Shown piece by piece: positions 20,735-31,463 of a stretch of 64,000 bases of DNA. This DNA is from Oegoconia quadripuncta (lineage: Eukaryota > Arthropoda > Insecta > Lepidoptera > Autostichidae). Location of the stretch: NCBI GenBank assembly GCA_949316235.1, contig OX438744.1, positions 372,001 to 436,000 on the forward strand, written 5' to 3'. Position 1 is the first letter of the stretch. Each line of letters opens with the position of its first letter. The position numbers and the translations under genes are program-made. Under the pieces are notes generated by a model. It was not told the DNA's origin. It was given only the letters and a program-made list of their open reading frames with translations, and searched no databases.

Positions 20735-21159
20735 ATTTATTAGTCTTGACATAAATTTAAGAGTAAATCTGTGATCTGATTCTTATAGGATGACTTCTGT
20801 TAAAGAATAAAACAATATGTAAACAGACATACTGGTACACTATTATTTCAATACTGCGAGTGTGGTAAGATTTTCCATTAGCGGTATCCACTCACACCCT
20901 TCGAGAGCCAACAATCCGAGCCTGTTGAGAGTAATCCGAAAATGGATTCCTGTCTCTTCACAGCTCTCTTGTCTACAGGCCATTCACTATTAGTAACTCC
21001 GAATGTCGAACTGAATTACGAAATATACAGCCGTGACTACTGTGAGAGATATAATGTTTCCCATTTTCTTGTAATTCCGTACAATTTCCATAGTAACATT
21101 TAACGTTAGAGGAATTAAAAATTACAGATTTATTTATAAATAATAATAATAAATAGATA
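20735..21159. other. No gene recognised
   Basis: I see nothing specific here. Confidence 0.35.
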
Positions 21160-21350
21160 TTTCGGATAGTTACACCAATCATCTAGTCCCAAACTAAGCA
21201 AAGCTTGTACTATGGATATGGATAAACATACATAAATATTTATATTTATATATTCATATTCATCACACAAACATTTACCCGTCGCGGGATTCGAACCCGC
21301 AACCGTTGGTTTCGCTGACAGGGTCGCTATCCTCTACACCAATCGGTCGG
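21160..21350 (-). repeat. tRNA-derived SINE type A
   Basis: A near-complete copy on the minus strand with an intact B box (GGTTCGAATCC), the CAGCGAAACCAACGGTTGCG head and the CTTAGTTTGGGACTAGATG tail. Confidence 0.85.
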
Positions 21351-21715
21351 TGTAGTAAAAATTGTTTGATTATAACGTGTTACACTTTACAAGGCTAGGT
21401 GTCACCAGAGTTCGTGCGTGCGTGTAAACGGTAAACAATAATTCTTTTAGTGTTGCCAACAGTCCACACCGACAGACAGACACACTATCGTATTTAGATT
21501 TAATATTAATTACGAAGTAACTAATTGACAAATGTTAGCACATCGTATCCTATCCCATCGTATAACAATGAGTCCACTACCGCAGTGATTAAGGTTCACA
21601 CAGCGTTGAGCATGTAGGTACAGTCGGGTACATTTAATCATAGTTTAAATATTTTTAGTTTTATTATTTATTAGAGTTTATTTATAGAGAGGAAGTTAAA
21701 ATAGTCCTTTTAACA
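21351..21715. other. No gene recognised
   Basis: I see nothing specific here. Confidence 0.35.
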
Positions 21716-21998
21716 GCCTCCATGGCTCAATGTAAACAACATTGGGTTTACGATACGGAGGTCGCGGGTTCGATCCCCAGCGGGGTACATGTTTAAGTAC
21801 TCGGTTTGGTTGGTGGTAGAGATCTTATCTAAATCTGCTGCCATGTAGCAATGTTAATAGCATTGTTGTGTTCCGGTTGTCAGAGATAACATAGCCAGTC
21901 CCCCAAATGTCTTGGGGTTACCGGGTCAGTACGTTTCCACCTTCGACCCTCATCAGGTGTGACTGACAAGTAACAACCCGTGGTGAATAAAAAAAAAA
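21716..21998 (+). repeat. tRNA-derived SINE type B
   Basis: The copy has an intact B box (GGTTCGATCCC), a small internal deletion after GGTTGGTGGTAGAG, and an A-rich end. Confidence 0.85.
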
Positions 21999-22024
21999 GG
22001 ATTCTATAAGAACAGTCAAAAGAT

Positions 22025-22150
22025 TTTATTTCACACGATAAAATTATCATCTGTAAACGTTACATTTCTAAATTAATTTTAAAATTACTGCTCATTCACA
22101 AACCTGAGTCCCCACAGAAGAACGAACAAGAAACTCAAGAGTTACTCTAA
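22025..22150 (-). repeat. CR1/Jockey-type LINE 3' UTR fragment
   Basis: On the minus strand it contains GAGTTTCTTGTTCGTTCTTC, GGGGACTCAGGTTTGTGAAT and GAGCAGTAA, the 3' UTR block of the LINE at 3,018-3,366. No coding part is present. Confidence 0.65.
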
Positions 22151-22550
22151 TACAACTACAATTCTGACATTACCCGGATTCCACGAGAGAGCAAAAAACA
22201 GCTCCCAAATATCCCAGCTTCTGTTTAACTTTTAAATTGTTCGCTTGCATTCCGAGCCGTGCGAGGGTTGTGGAGGTATTCCAGAGGATGGCATGACAGG
22301 TGACCTTCCGGCGGGCGGTCAAAGGAGGCCGCGCGCCGACATGATAAATATCGCCCTCCGCTTGAATAGCTCGCATTTTAATAATTCTGTGACTAGTGTA
22401 CGAGGTATTTTCGGGCGATGTGCCAAAAGTTTTAGCTTTTTTAGGGTATCATCCGTCATTTTGAAAACGAAACGGAATCCTTATGGTAACCACTTTGTTG
22501 TATATCTGTTTGTCAAGGCGCTTATTTGTGGAAACGGCTGGAGATAACCG
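22151..22550. other. Apparently unique CpG-rich segment left of the array
   Basis: Positions 22,170-22,400 are CpG-rich and match nothing else in the window (CATTCCGAGCCGTGCGAGGG, GGCGGGCGGTCAAAGG). Opposing short frames show no domain. It marks the last single-copy DNA before the tandem array. Confidence 0.35.
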
Positions 22551-22866
22551 CCTCCGTGGCTCAATGTAAACAACATTGGATTTACGATTCGGAGATCGCG
22601 GGTTCGATCCCCAGCGGGGTACATGTTTGAGTACTCGGTTTGGTTGGTGGTAGAGCATTTTAAATGTCCGCCTGGCTAGCAACTACAATCTCGTCTAAGT
22701 CTGCCGCCGAAATATTAATAACCTTGTTGTGGTTCCGGTTGTCAGAGATAAGATAGCCAGTCCCCCAAATAAGATGAGGTTTCCGGGTCAGTTCCACCTT
22801 CGGTCTCAGCTTCGCTTAACATCAGGTGTGATTGAGTTCAAGTCCTAACCCGTTGTGCATAAAAAA
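22551..22866 (+). repeat. tRNA-derived SINE type B at the array start
   Basis: The copy has an intact B box at 22,601-22,611. It shares private changes (GCCGCCGAAATATTAATA, CCAAATAAGATGAGG) with the copies at 47,900 and 56,772, so it was present before the duplications. It is followed directly by GCGCGAGGTGGCTT. Confidence 0.88.
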
Positions 22867-23698
22867 AGCGCGAGGTGGCTTAGCGCGGAGGCTTCGTGCG
22901 CACTGGCGTTGAAAGCGTTCTCAGCAATCATCGTGTTTGTAGATTGATTTTAATGTATACTTTGATATACTTTCAACATTGGCGTCCACTGCGAAAGATA
23001 TTTTTTCATATGCGTTAGTGACAATATAACAGAGTATAATGTCTCGTGAGTTCCCGGCGGTGAAAAGAATTGAACCACCAACCAGTCACTTCGCACAGGT
23101 ACTGTATAAGGCCACTAAAAGATATCTGCAGACCTGCACGTTTTAAGAGGGTTTATCACGCATGGTATTCTATACAAACTTTCAAGTCCAAACATTTCGA
23201 AATGAATGAAACTTTATAAGCATAAAGTATGTAGATCTAAAAAGTTAGCAGAGAATATTTTCGAGGTAAAGTAGAACTACAGGATTAATTATTTAACAAA
23301 TAACTTTATTTATTTAACAACAGTAATAAATAAAGAGAGGGAATTTAATTATAAACCAGAACAAATGTAAAAAATTGGGGACGTGAGGCAAGGTACCCAA
23401 AACGCTGGCAGCGTTTCCTCGTTGACAAATTAAGTAATAGAAAAAATGCAATTTCCATTTAATTGGTTTCCACTAACTTCTTAGATCAAAATATTATGTA
23501 CCTATCCTGCTTCTACGTATAAAGTTTCATTTGAATCGATCAAATCATTTCGAAAAATTTGTATTTGAAAGTTTGTATGGAATGCACATGTGCATTTCTA
23601 AATATTTTGAATATTTATAGTACTCAAAATACTTGTAAGATATCTATGACCACCCCTTTTGGGATAAAGGTCGTGAGTGTATGTATGTAAACTGTCAA

Positions 23699-23899
23699 TC
23701 TATGGAACTTGCTAACTATGTATACAAAAGGCGATCTCAGATCTCTCTCGTACCTATTTGTTTTTTATTTACGGTATTTTATTATTCGATATGGTTTGAC
23801 ATAAGTAAAGTCTGAGTCTTGCCCATCACTAGTAAATTCATCATTCAGAGACAATTTCAATATGGCGGTTTGTTTACATAGTTAGCAAGTTCCATAGAA
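23699..23899. mobile_element. Short inverted-repeat element (MITE-like), 201 bp, copy 1
   Basis: The left end, TCTATGGAACTTGCTAACTA, is the reverse complement of the right end, TAGTTAGCAAGTTCCATAGA; pairing extends for about 30 bases. Flanking AAT on both sides could be a 3-bp target duplication. No open frame. The same element sits at 32,496 and 57,916, and truncated at 48,888. Confidence 0.75.
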
Positions 23900-24755
23900 T
23901 GTTTATGTGTGCATTAAAGGTAAAATAAAGTAACAGAGAAGTAGGTAGAAACTAGTACGTATATTAAAAAAAAAGTAATCCGTCAGTTCGATTAGCATCA
24001 CCAAGAAGAACTGACAAGAAACTTAATGAGCGATCTTTTATCAATTACAATCAAATTATAAATTAACATAATTAAACTAAGAAAATTAGACTATATAATA
24101 ACAATGTTCATACATGCATAATCAAATGAAGTAACAGAAGGTAAATTAAAAATAAATGTAAAATTATACATCGACGAAAATATAACACGCATGGAAATAT
24201 AAAAATGAGGCTAATAATGTTAAAAACTTAATGCTAATTAACAATTAATACTGAAAAAACATGCATAATCAAATAATAGTAAAAATTAACCTTAATGCTA
24301 AGTAATATAATTAGACCTACACCTGAAAGAACAGTGAAATGAAATTGAAGTTATACAATGTTTAAAACTTAATGCTATCTGCAGGTCTCGATGCCTGAAT
24401 CTGAAAATAGAAAATAGTGTATATAAAAGGCCCAAATAGATACAGAGGTTGAAATTCTTTCAAAAGATTATACATAGATAATCGGTTCAGGAGTTTCTGT
24501 TCAGTGGATATGCTGATGGAAGACTATGAAATCGATTCAGTAATAATAAATCGTTTTCAGATGAACAAGTGACAATATGCGAACTACATGATGGAAATTC
24601 GGATCAGTTGTCTAAGTGCGTGGATGGAACTGCAGAGAAATTATTGAAGGAAAAACGGTTCAGCAGTTTTATTCACGGTGGTATACTGAATTTGATACTG
24701 GTAATAAATCATAAAAAGTAATATTAAGTTTGGAAGATAACTAAAATGAATCGTA

Positions 24756-26258
24756 TCAGTAGTCATCATATTTATGGAATTTCCCGAAACAATCCAAACA
24801 GAGACCAGGCTGGTTGGGACATTTGGTACAATAAAAAAGACATCTTTTGTTGCACAAAGCACAAAGACGTCTTTTGGTTCTCCCCTTATCGTTGTTTGGA
24901 CATGGCTCTGGCAAATGTATAATCTCGCCAAGATCGGTTGTGCGTAAGTTAGGTACGTCTATTGGTAAGTCTGTTGTGTCTGTCTGTCTGTTACTTTTTT
25001 CAGCTTTTATATTGAGGAGAAGCCGTATGACTTGGAGGCGATAATCTAAAAATGAAATATCTGAATGTACTCTATGGAATAATAAATATGAGTTCAAAAA
25101 CAGAAGTTGAAAAACGTGTATTATGATTTTTTTATACCACCGCATGGATTTGGAAAAAGAACTGCTGTAATATGAAAGGAGCAGATCTTTTCGATCAACT
25201 CCTTTCACATAGTTGTGGCGCTCTACCACCATTTTGGGTTTACCTAGAACTTCCCTACGCCTATTGCATTTAAATAAACTAGTTCCCCTAGCAAGTTTAT
25301 TTGTAACATATGCAAGCTTGCGCGATCTCTTGACTCTCAATGAACCGGTGACATACGTCTTTTTGGCCAAGAGATCTTCTGCAAAGCCAACACTGTTATA
25401 AAAATTGTTCATGTACATACAATAACCTCGATGAAGGTGATTCTCCATTATCAGCATTACCACTTTGTCTCTGTGATCTCTTTCACACATAAGGGAATCA
25501 GAAGATCCACAGTACGTGTAAATTTTCTGACAGAGGCCGTTGGAATCAGTAGGTACATACAATTTTGTTCCGTACTTGTGACGTGTGCAATTGATGTACT
25601 GCCTGATTCGTAGACGTCCTCGCCACCTAATAACGCGATCATGAATCGTCAAATTCCTCACTGGAGTCACCAATGATGCCATGAGATCATTAAAAAAGTC
25701 AATAATTGGTTTGATTTCCTGAATACATGGACCTAAGTTAGGCATATCGGCGGCGGAAGGCAAAAAGCATAAATTACGTAAAATCTGTAAAAATCTATCG
25801 CGGCTCATAAATTTACGGAAAGGTAGATTGAATAATCGTTCTCGTCTCCAATAGTCGTTAATACGATTAATTTTTATATGTCCCATATGAAAAAGAAGAG
25901 CTAAAAAAATATGTAATTCTGCAACATTTGTGTCCCTCCACTGAGAAATTCGACGATCACTCTCAAGTAATTGTACGGCATGAGTATTAATACTCCACAC
26001 TAAGTGACCTAAAAATTGTGAGTTAAAAAATAAATTAAAAAAATCTATTGGATACTCAGCTGGGCCAACGTTGATTCCGGGAGTCGCCGTGAACGGGAGC
26101 TCAGCCTGAGTGCGCGCCTCACTGCACTCAGCGTCACCTTGCTGACCTGCCTCTTGCTCTTCAGACGGTGTACCCAAAGATGAGGCAGAAGCCCCCCCAT
26201 CGGCGGAGTCGTCAGAGAATCTCTTTCTGTGTGAAGATAAATTTAAATCACTATACAT
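24756..26258 (-). CDS. piggyBac-family transposase, open but catalytically altered (copy 1)
   Basis: The ORF encodes a 500-residue protein of the piggyBac (DDE_Tnp_1_7) family, which normally excises and inserts DNA at TTAA sites using three aspartates. An in-frame TAG nine bases upstream fixes the ATG. A low-complexity Ser/Glu-rich N-terminus (1-55) is followed by the DNA-binding/dimerisation and RNase H-like parts. The first catalytic motif reads LTIHDRVIRWRGR (203-215), so His206 (codon CAT, 25,641-25,643) replaces the usual Asp. The second reads YMNNFYNS (282-289), so Asn284 (codon AAC, 25,407-25,409) replaces Asp. The third, GVDRKD (353-358), keeps Asp355. The C-terminal cross-brace is complete: C466, C469, C473, C477, C480, C487, C490, H495. 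A minus-strand AATAAA (24,668-24,673) lies just after the stop. It has no intron. DNA-cleaving activity is unlikely; DNA binding may persist (inference). Confidence 0.92.
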   Translation of the reverse strand: MYSDLNLSSHRKRFSDDSADGGASASSLGTPSEEQEAGQQGDAECSEARTQAELPFTATPGINVGPAEYPIDFFNLFFNSQFLGHLVWSINTHAVQLLESDRRISQWRDTNVAELHIFLALLFHMGHIKINRINDYWRRERLFNLPFRKFMSRDRFLQILRNLCFLPSAADMPNLGPCIQEIKPIIDFFNDLMASLVTPVRNLTIHDRVIRWRGRLRIRQYINCTRHKYGTKLYVPTDSNGLCQKIYTYCGSSDSLMCERDHRDKVVMLIMENHLHRGYCMYMNNFYNSVGFAEDLLAKKTYVTGSLRVKRSRKLAYVTNKLARGTSLFKCNRRREVLGKPKMVVERHNYVKGVDRKDLLLSYYSSSFSKSMRWYKKIIIHVFQLLFLNSYLLFHRVHSDISFLDYRLQVIRLLLNIKAEKSNRQTDTTDLPIDVPNLRTTDLGEIIHLPEPCPNNDKGRTKRRLCALCNKRCLFYCTKCPNQPGLCLDCFGKFHKYDDY

Positions 26259-26869
26259 TTGCCACTATTTCAATCACATACTTTATTTCACTTAGGAACA
26301 CACGATACGACACTGAATTAGGCGCAAGGAATTTACTCACTCCGATCTCTCGTCAGAACCGACAAGTAGCTGGAACTCGCGCTCGATATCAGACATCTCG
26401 AAAATCGAAATAGACCGTTCGGGGCAAAATGTCAGGAATGACTGATGCATGGACTCTCATTTTTTGTTAAACGAATCCAGTTCTATACAAAACAGGTAAT
26501 AAAAAAAACAGTGAATGGAATGCGCGCGCGGCGGGCACTTCAAAGTATTAGTCATCCACCCCCTCCCCACTTCGTCTTGCTTACCCTTTCACAAGTCCGC
26601 ATGTCCCCAAGTTAAAACTACATTCTACCATACACATTTGGCTTAAGGTTGACTTTTCTCTAAATTATATTATGTATCGGGTCGGGCCAGTAATGGGTAG
26701 TGCCACCTGGTAATTTCTGTACCATTTTATTTAATAACAACACCATAAAATGGAGTAGAGAATTATCTGGACCTGTTCTCCAGAAAAAAAAGAATGAATG
26801 ATTTTAAGTAACAAACAATTGTGCCAATTTCGGTTAGGTTAATTACTTTAGGCCAACTACCTATATTAT

Positions 26870-27411
26870 TTATTACCCGACTGCCCAAGGAAGGAGGGTA
26901 ATGTTTTTCGTGTGTATGGATATATTAGGTCCTTACCTATGAAATTGGCGTTTGGTATGAAGAATTTCATTAAGACTGTTTTCTCCATACAAACATTTTT
27001 GATTTTCTTTTGAGAACGGCAAATCCAAATTTAGCAAAACTTTGTGTGTATTATCGAATAACATTAAGTTAAGTATAGGCAGCGTTAATTTTTAAAAGTA
27101 ACCGCTTCATAAAAGGGTCAGCGAATCTAAGAAATGATTATGGGAAGCACATGAAAAGAGCTCTGTTCAAATTCCTTTTATTATGTGATTTAGCCCAGAA
27201 ATTAAAAAAATATTTCATGTGAGACCTTGAAATAATATTCCATATTCCAAATAAAAATCAAATTTGGATATAGCTTTGAAAATCGCAGGAATTGGTACAT
27301 ATGAATAACGAAGAAAAAAACCTCCAATTTTATAGGTAAAGACCCAATATTTCTTTACGTATGTATGAATGTATGTGTGTCCGTTCCTTTGGCGCATCCT
27401 GTAGCCTAAAC
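26870..27411. repeat. TACCCGACTGCCC dispersed repeat segment
   Basis: TTACCCGACTGCCCAAGGAA, GGAGGGTAATG and later AAATTTAGCAAAACTTTGTG form a non-coding block downstream of each transposase (35,665; 51,810; 61,090). A relative lies at 5,508. No gene. Confidence 0.5.
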
Positions 27412-27578
27412 TAAAAATTTTAAAAAGAGCGACCTCTCGAGTTTCTTGCTTGTTCTTCTCAGGGGAAAATTGCCTTTTGAACAAGCAGTAGCTTTAAAAA
27501 TGTAAAATCTGACTATTTTAAGTGTACCCTGTGTACCTACAAAATAAAGCATTTTTTGATTTTGATTTTTTGATTTTG
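27412..27578 (+). mobile_element. Solo 167-bp LINE 3' tail, present only in copy 1
   Basis: The sequence is the same 3' UTR block and GATTTT-type tail as the full LINE at 44,915-45,074. It splits the CCTAAAC / AGCTTGAGCG string that is unbroken at 36,200-36,215 and 52,336-52,350. A 3-bp AAC lies on both sides (27,409-27,411 and 27,579-27,581). Confidence 0.88.
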
Positions 27579-27945
27579 AACAGCTTGAGCGATTTAGTGC
27601 ATGGTGTCGTTAGATTCGTCTTGGTACCCGGAGTGTCACAGGATACATTTTATGGTAACACGTGCAACATGGCGTCCGCAAAGTACAAAATATGCTGTCG
27701 GGGTTTTCGGTTTTTAAATACTTAAATACGAGGAGTAGTGCTTAATTATTTACGCTTACAGTTTGTGTATACCTATTGTCAAAGATCGCAATCACAGGTA
27801 TTACGTTTACTGTTTCTGTTATATCTAATCTAACTAAAAAAGCGATCGTTTGGATATTTGTTTGTTACTCAATCAGGGCGAAACGGATGAACGGATTTCG
27901 ATGAAATTTGGTATATAGGTAAAACAAACTCTGGATTATTTATTT

Positions 27946-28160
27946 GACGACCGATTGGTGTAGTGAATAGTCACCCTATCAGCGAAACCAATGGTTGCGG
28001 GTTAAAAATCCCGCGAGGGGTAAATGTTTGTATGATGAATACGAACACTTATTCCCGAGTCTTGGATGTTTATATAAATATTTATGTATGTTTATCCGTT
28101 ATCTAGTATCTATAACACAAGCTTGGCTTAGTTTGGGCCTAGATGATTTGTGTAAGTTAT
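27946..28160 (+). repeat. SINE type A with destroyed B box (copy 1)
   Basis: The head and tail are complete, but the B box reads GGGTTAAAAATCCC in place of GGGTTCGAAACCC. The same change is at 36,633 and 52,764, so it predates the duplication. Pol III transcription is probably lost. Confidence 0.85.
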
Positions 28161-28177
28161 GAGATGAGATGATCTAA

Positions 28178-28836
28178 TGCACAAATTATAAGAATTATAA
28201 AGAACATTGCAACTTCACTCGCCGAGATCCCGCCAAAAAGCCTTACCACAGATTACTAAATAGTTACTTCGTAACAGATACATCACTCCAAAACAAAAGC
28301 AAAAATACCTACGCTATAATGGCCTATAAAATTTTAGTAATAATACCAGCTCCTCGCAGCGAGAAGAAATGTACCATAAGTTTGCAAGCAAAAAGTTGAG
28401 ATTGTTTTGCTCGCCGCGCGACCCACGTGCAAGCGCGTCATCGAACGAATGCGCTAGGGTTGTTACCTGCCTATGACGATAATGGTAATAAAACAAATGT
28501 GGTCAATAAGCAATTCTTTTTGTTGATTAGATAGATATATTTTTCCTTCTCGGAATTCTCGGTTATTAAATTTTATTGTTGTAAATATCCTAAATCGCGT
28601 AAATAATCTCGGACGGGCGTGCAGCGGCCCACGGTTGTATCGTGAAGGATACACGAAGCGGTAGACATAACGAGTGGCCTTGAGTGGGTGACGGACCCGT
28701 GGTTTTTTTTTTGTTTATTTATCCATAGAACATTATTTGAACAATCTTCACTATAAGACGCCTACTATATTATTATTATATTTATAATATACCAACAGAT
28801 CTATAGGGGACCTACCTTCGAGCCAGAAACTGTACT
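28178..28836. repeat. Array module T, copy 1
   Basis: The block runs from TGCACAAATTATAAGAATTA to GAGCCAGAAACTGTACT. It recurs at 39,205-39,860, 52,938-53,596 and 63,125-63,705. Small opposing open frames (for example 28463-28654 minus) are conserved only because the DNA is. No domain is recognised, and the origin is unknown. It ends at the TGTACT that is the LINE target in copy 2. Confidence 0.6.
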
Positions 28837-29686
28837 GTAAAACACTATGTCAAAAAAAACTCCATCGAAAAAGGAACCTTCAAATGTCGCTACAAAAGCT
28901 CATCTTAAAATATTGACGAAATATATGCTGACGTATGCATAAAAAGAGTAACAACGTGAAACTAAATTCCTACTAGACAGCTTTTAATAGTCAATGAGAA
29001 TATAAACTTGTGCAAAAAAAAAATGGGCATGAAAACTCATTCATGGAATCGTAGTTTAACATTGCCTGGACCGTGTACACAGAGTTAATGCTTTCTCCCA
29101 ACCACGCATCACAAGTGTGGAGGCTGCTTTATAATTCAAATTAGTTTCCTGGCCAAGCCTGCCATGCACCATCCGGTCACCGTTTTTGTTCCCCGAACCT
29201 ATGTCAAACGACCTTTGTCAACATAAATTGTTACAATTTAATTGAATTCAACTTTGTAGTTCCAATTAATAGTATTTTCGAAGTCACCCTTTATTGTAAA
29301 GAGAATTATGGGCGTCTGAAATATTATCTGAATACAATCATTGCTTGCTTGTTCTATGAGCATTGCTATGACCTTGTTGCATGAATGTTGCACATATATA
29401 TACAATGAATCAGCAGTAAGTCTTGAATGTATTGGGAATATGTTTATTTAATTGTTATGGTATATTTGTTTACATAGACATATTTGAAATGAAACATACA
29501 TGAAACAACAAATTTATAAAACACATTTAAAAATACCCATATATTTTAGAAAAAATACACCGTCCAACTCACTTCCGTGAGGCATAGTACCAAGTACGCT
29601 AGCTCTATTGCCCCGCTGAATGCATAAGCTCAGCTGCTGAGCAAAGTAGGCACCAGCTCTCACATCTCCAGAGGCGTGGACCGTGT

Positions 29687-30040
29687 TTGTTTACATTTGT
29701 TAAAAAATTGTATAGCTCTTGTTGTTTTCATGTATCTTTCTTAACCCGGTCACAATATCTATGCACCTGGCCTTGTGACGTCATATCGGAGCGCTGGATG
29801 TGTATGGGACGGGGCGTCGGCGGGGAGGTGAAAGGAATAGCGGGGAGAGGGGTCGCATTCCAGCGAATTGTACAGCTATTGTGCCAGTTTATGCAATTAT
29901 CTTTTTATCTATCTACCTATCTACATTTAGGTATGAATCAGGATATACTCACGTTAGCCATAATGGCTATTAGGAACAATACATTTTATATATTTATTGT
30001 TCTCCAATTATTACGTTTTATGTTCCATACGACCGACTGG
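29687..30040 (+). other. 117-codon open frame of doubtful coding status (copy 1)
   Basis: The frame begins MFTFVKKLYSSCCFHVSF and contains a Gly-rich stretch (MGRGVGGEVKGIAGRG) and a hydrophobic end. Paralogues lie at 45,925-46,281, where a 3-base in-frame indel gives FFTTRSQ for FLTRSQ, and at 54,450-54,803. In copy 1 a change near 30,049 lets the frame run on into SINE A and B sequence to 30,184. No family is recognised and there is no independent sign of selection. Confidence 0.25.
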
Positions 30041-30105
30041 GTAGTGGATAGTGACCCTATCTGCGAAACATCTATGAGGGGTAAATGTTTGTGTGATGAA
30101 TACAA
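30031..30105 (+). repeat. SINE type A head, interrupted by SINE B
   Basis: CGACTGGGTAGTGGATAGTG and GCGAAACATCTATGAGGGG keep the A-box side, but the GGTTGCGGGTTCGAA part is deleted. The copy stops at GTGATGAATACAA where SINE B begins. The same nested arrangement is at 46,275 and 54,795. Confidence 0.75.
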
Positions 30106-30414
30106 TCCGTGGCTCAATGTAAACAACATTGGGTTTACGATTCGGAGGTCGCGGGTTCGATCCCCAGCGGGGTTACATGTTTAAGTACTCGGTTTGGTTG
30201 CTGGTAGGGCATTCCAGCTACCACCATCTTATCTAAATCCGCCGCCAAGCAGCAATGTTAATAGCATAGTTGTGTTCCGGTTGTCAGAGATAAGATAGCC
30301 AGTCCCCCAAATGTATTGGAGTTTACGGGTCAGTACGCTTCCACCTTCGACCTCATATTCACTTAACATCAGGTGTGATTGAGGTCAAGTACCAACCAGT
30401 CGGGCATAAAAAAA
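30106..30414 (+). repeat. tRNA-derived SINE type B (module U, copy 1)
   Basis: A near-complete copy with an intact B box (GGTTCGATCCC), ending at CAACCAGTCGGGCATAAAAA. Paralogues are at 46,348-46,656 and 54,869-55,179. Confidence 0.88.
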
Positions 30415-30721
30415 AGATATCAAGTGGAAATTTATATGAATTTCTAAGATCTATATTCTCGTGCTGTTTTATAAAACTCGAATTTCTTATGTAACGCAAT
30501 GAATAGATAATACCTCCTAAATAACGTGATAAGGGATAAGCGTGTTCTCAAACTAAAGCCCATATTGCTGACCCATGGTCAAGCCGTGATCTCTTTTTAA
30601 AACTAGTTTAAAAGGAACAGATAATTCATGTCCGTGCACTCATGGCGCAATCGCATTCGCTATTCGTTTTCGATTAGTGAAGTTAAGCAATATCTGGCGC
30701 GGTCAGTCCTGGGATGTGTAC

Positions 30722-30990
30722 GTTAATTACGGTTGTATGGAAGAGATCGCTACAAGCGATAAGACTGCATTTGTACACCTGTTCGAACTATTTCTCTATG
30801 TACAGTTTTAAGTTGTGTATAATGAAGAATTTTTCTTCTTCAATTGAGGGCAGTCGTTAAGCGGCTTAAAAACAGTGACAGTCGATTTCACACAAAGCGA
30901 CCAATCCACACTGGGCCTCGTGGTGGATTATGGCACATGCCTCCTCTCACTGGGAGAGGGTCCCAGTGAGAGGTAACGCTGATGATAAGG
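30722..30990 (+). repeat. LINE 3' scraps with a perfect 13-bp hairpin
   Basis: TGTATGGAAGAGATCGCTAC and GCGATAAGACTGC are a LINE 3' scrap. CCAATCCACACTGGGCCTCG and GGTGGATTATGGC are an RTE-type phrase. The hairpin CCTCTCACTGGGA / TCCCAGTGAGAGG with a 5-base loop spans 30,943-30,973. The same hairpin occurs at 47,184-47,214 and 55,680-55,710. Confidence 0.65.
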
Positions 30991-31090
30991 CTATCCATAT
31001 CTTTACAGAGAGACAGATATAGCAATAACGCTCAGCCTTGAGCGTCATTCTACAGGTGAATTTGAATTCGAGTAATTTTTTTTTGTTCTT

Positions 31091-31247
31091 TATCCACGAG
31101 TTAGCACTTGGCCTCAATCACACCCGATGTTAAGTGAAGATGAGGCCGAAGGTCGTAGCGTACTGACCCGGAAACCCCATCTTATTCGAAGGACTGGCTA
31201 TCTTATCTCTGACAACCGGAACACAACAATGCTATTAATATTGCTGT
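31091..31247 (-). repeat. SINE type B, 3' half, inverted (module U, copy 1)
   Basis: The order on the minus strand is GACAACCGG-region, CCAGTCC..., then TCACTTAACATCGGGTGTGA. The head is absent. It is inverted relative to the SINE B at 30,106, so the pair could fold in RNA. Confidence 0.8.
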
Positions 31248-31261
31248 CTTAATTTCATGTC

Positions 31262-31385
31262 AGCCGTTTACACAAAGTCACTAAGTCATTTAAGGGGCAA
31301 TGTATACGCTTTTATAATAAGGTTCCAGTGGACATTCAAAATTTACCTTTAAATAAATTCAAAACCATCTTAAAACAGACATTAT
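31262..31385 (+). pseudogene. LINE ORF2 fragment, truncated at both ends (copy 1)
   Basis: The translation includes SLSHLRGNVYAFIIR in one frame and FYNKVPVDIQNLPLNKFKTI in the other, matching the end of ORF2 (residues about 925-955 of the full LINE). There is no 3' UTR; the dispersed ATCCAAATCCGTTC repeat follows immediately. Confidence 0.7.
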
Positions 31386-31463
31386 TCATCCAAATCCGTT
31401 CATTCGTTTTGCCGTGATCGAACAACAAACAAACATCTAAACTTTCGCATTTATAATATTAGT

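Noticed and set aside
21160..21350. tRNA-like sequence with intact A and B boxes
   Set aside because: It belongs to SINE A: it continues into the SINE body and recurs throughout the window. No complete cloverleaf or anticodon arm can be drawn.
24641..24931. 96-codon minus-strand frame overlapping the transposase C-terminus (also 33,438, 49,588, 58,858)
   Set aside because: It lies in another frame of the Cys-rich coding region and the 3' UTR and shows no motif of its own. It is conserved only because the array copies are nearly identical.
29687..30184. 165-codon frame in copy 1 as a real gene
   Set aside because: The last third is SINE A and B sequence. The rest has no recognised family and changes frame context between copies, so I list it only as doubtful.
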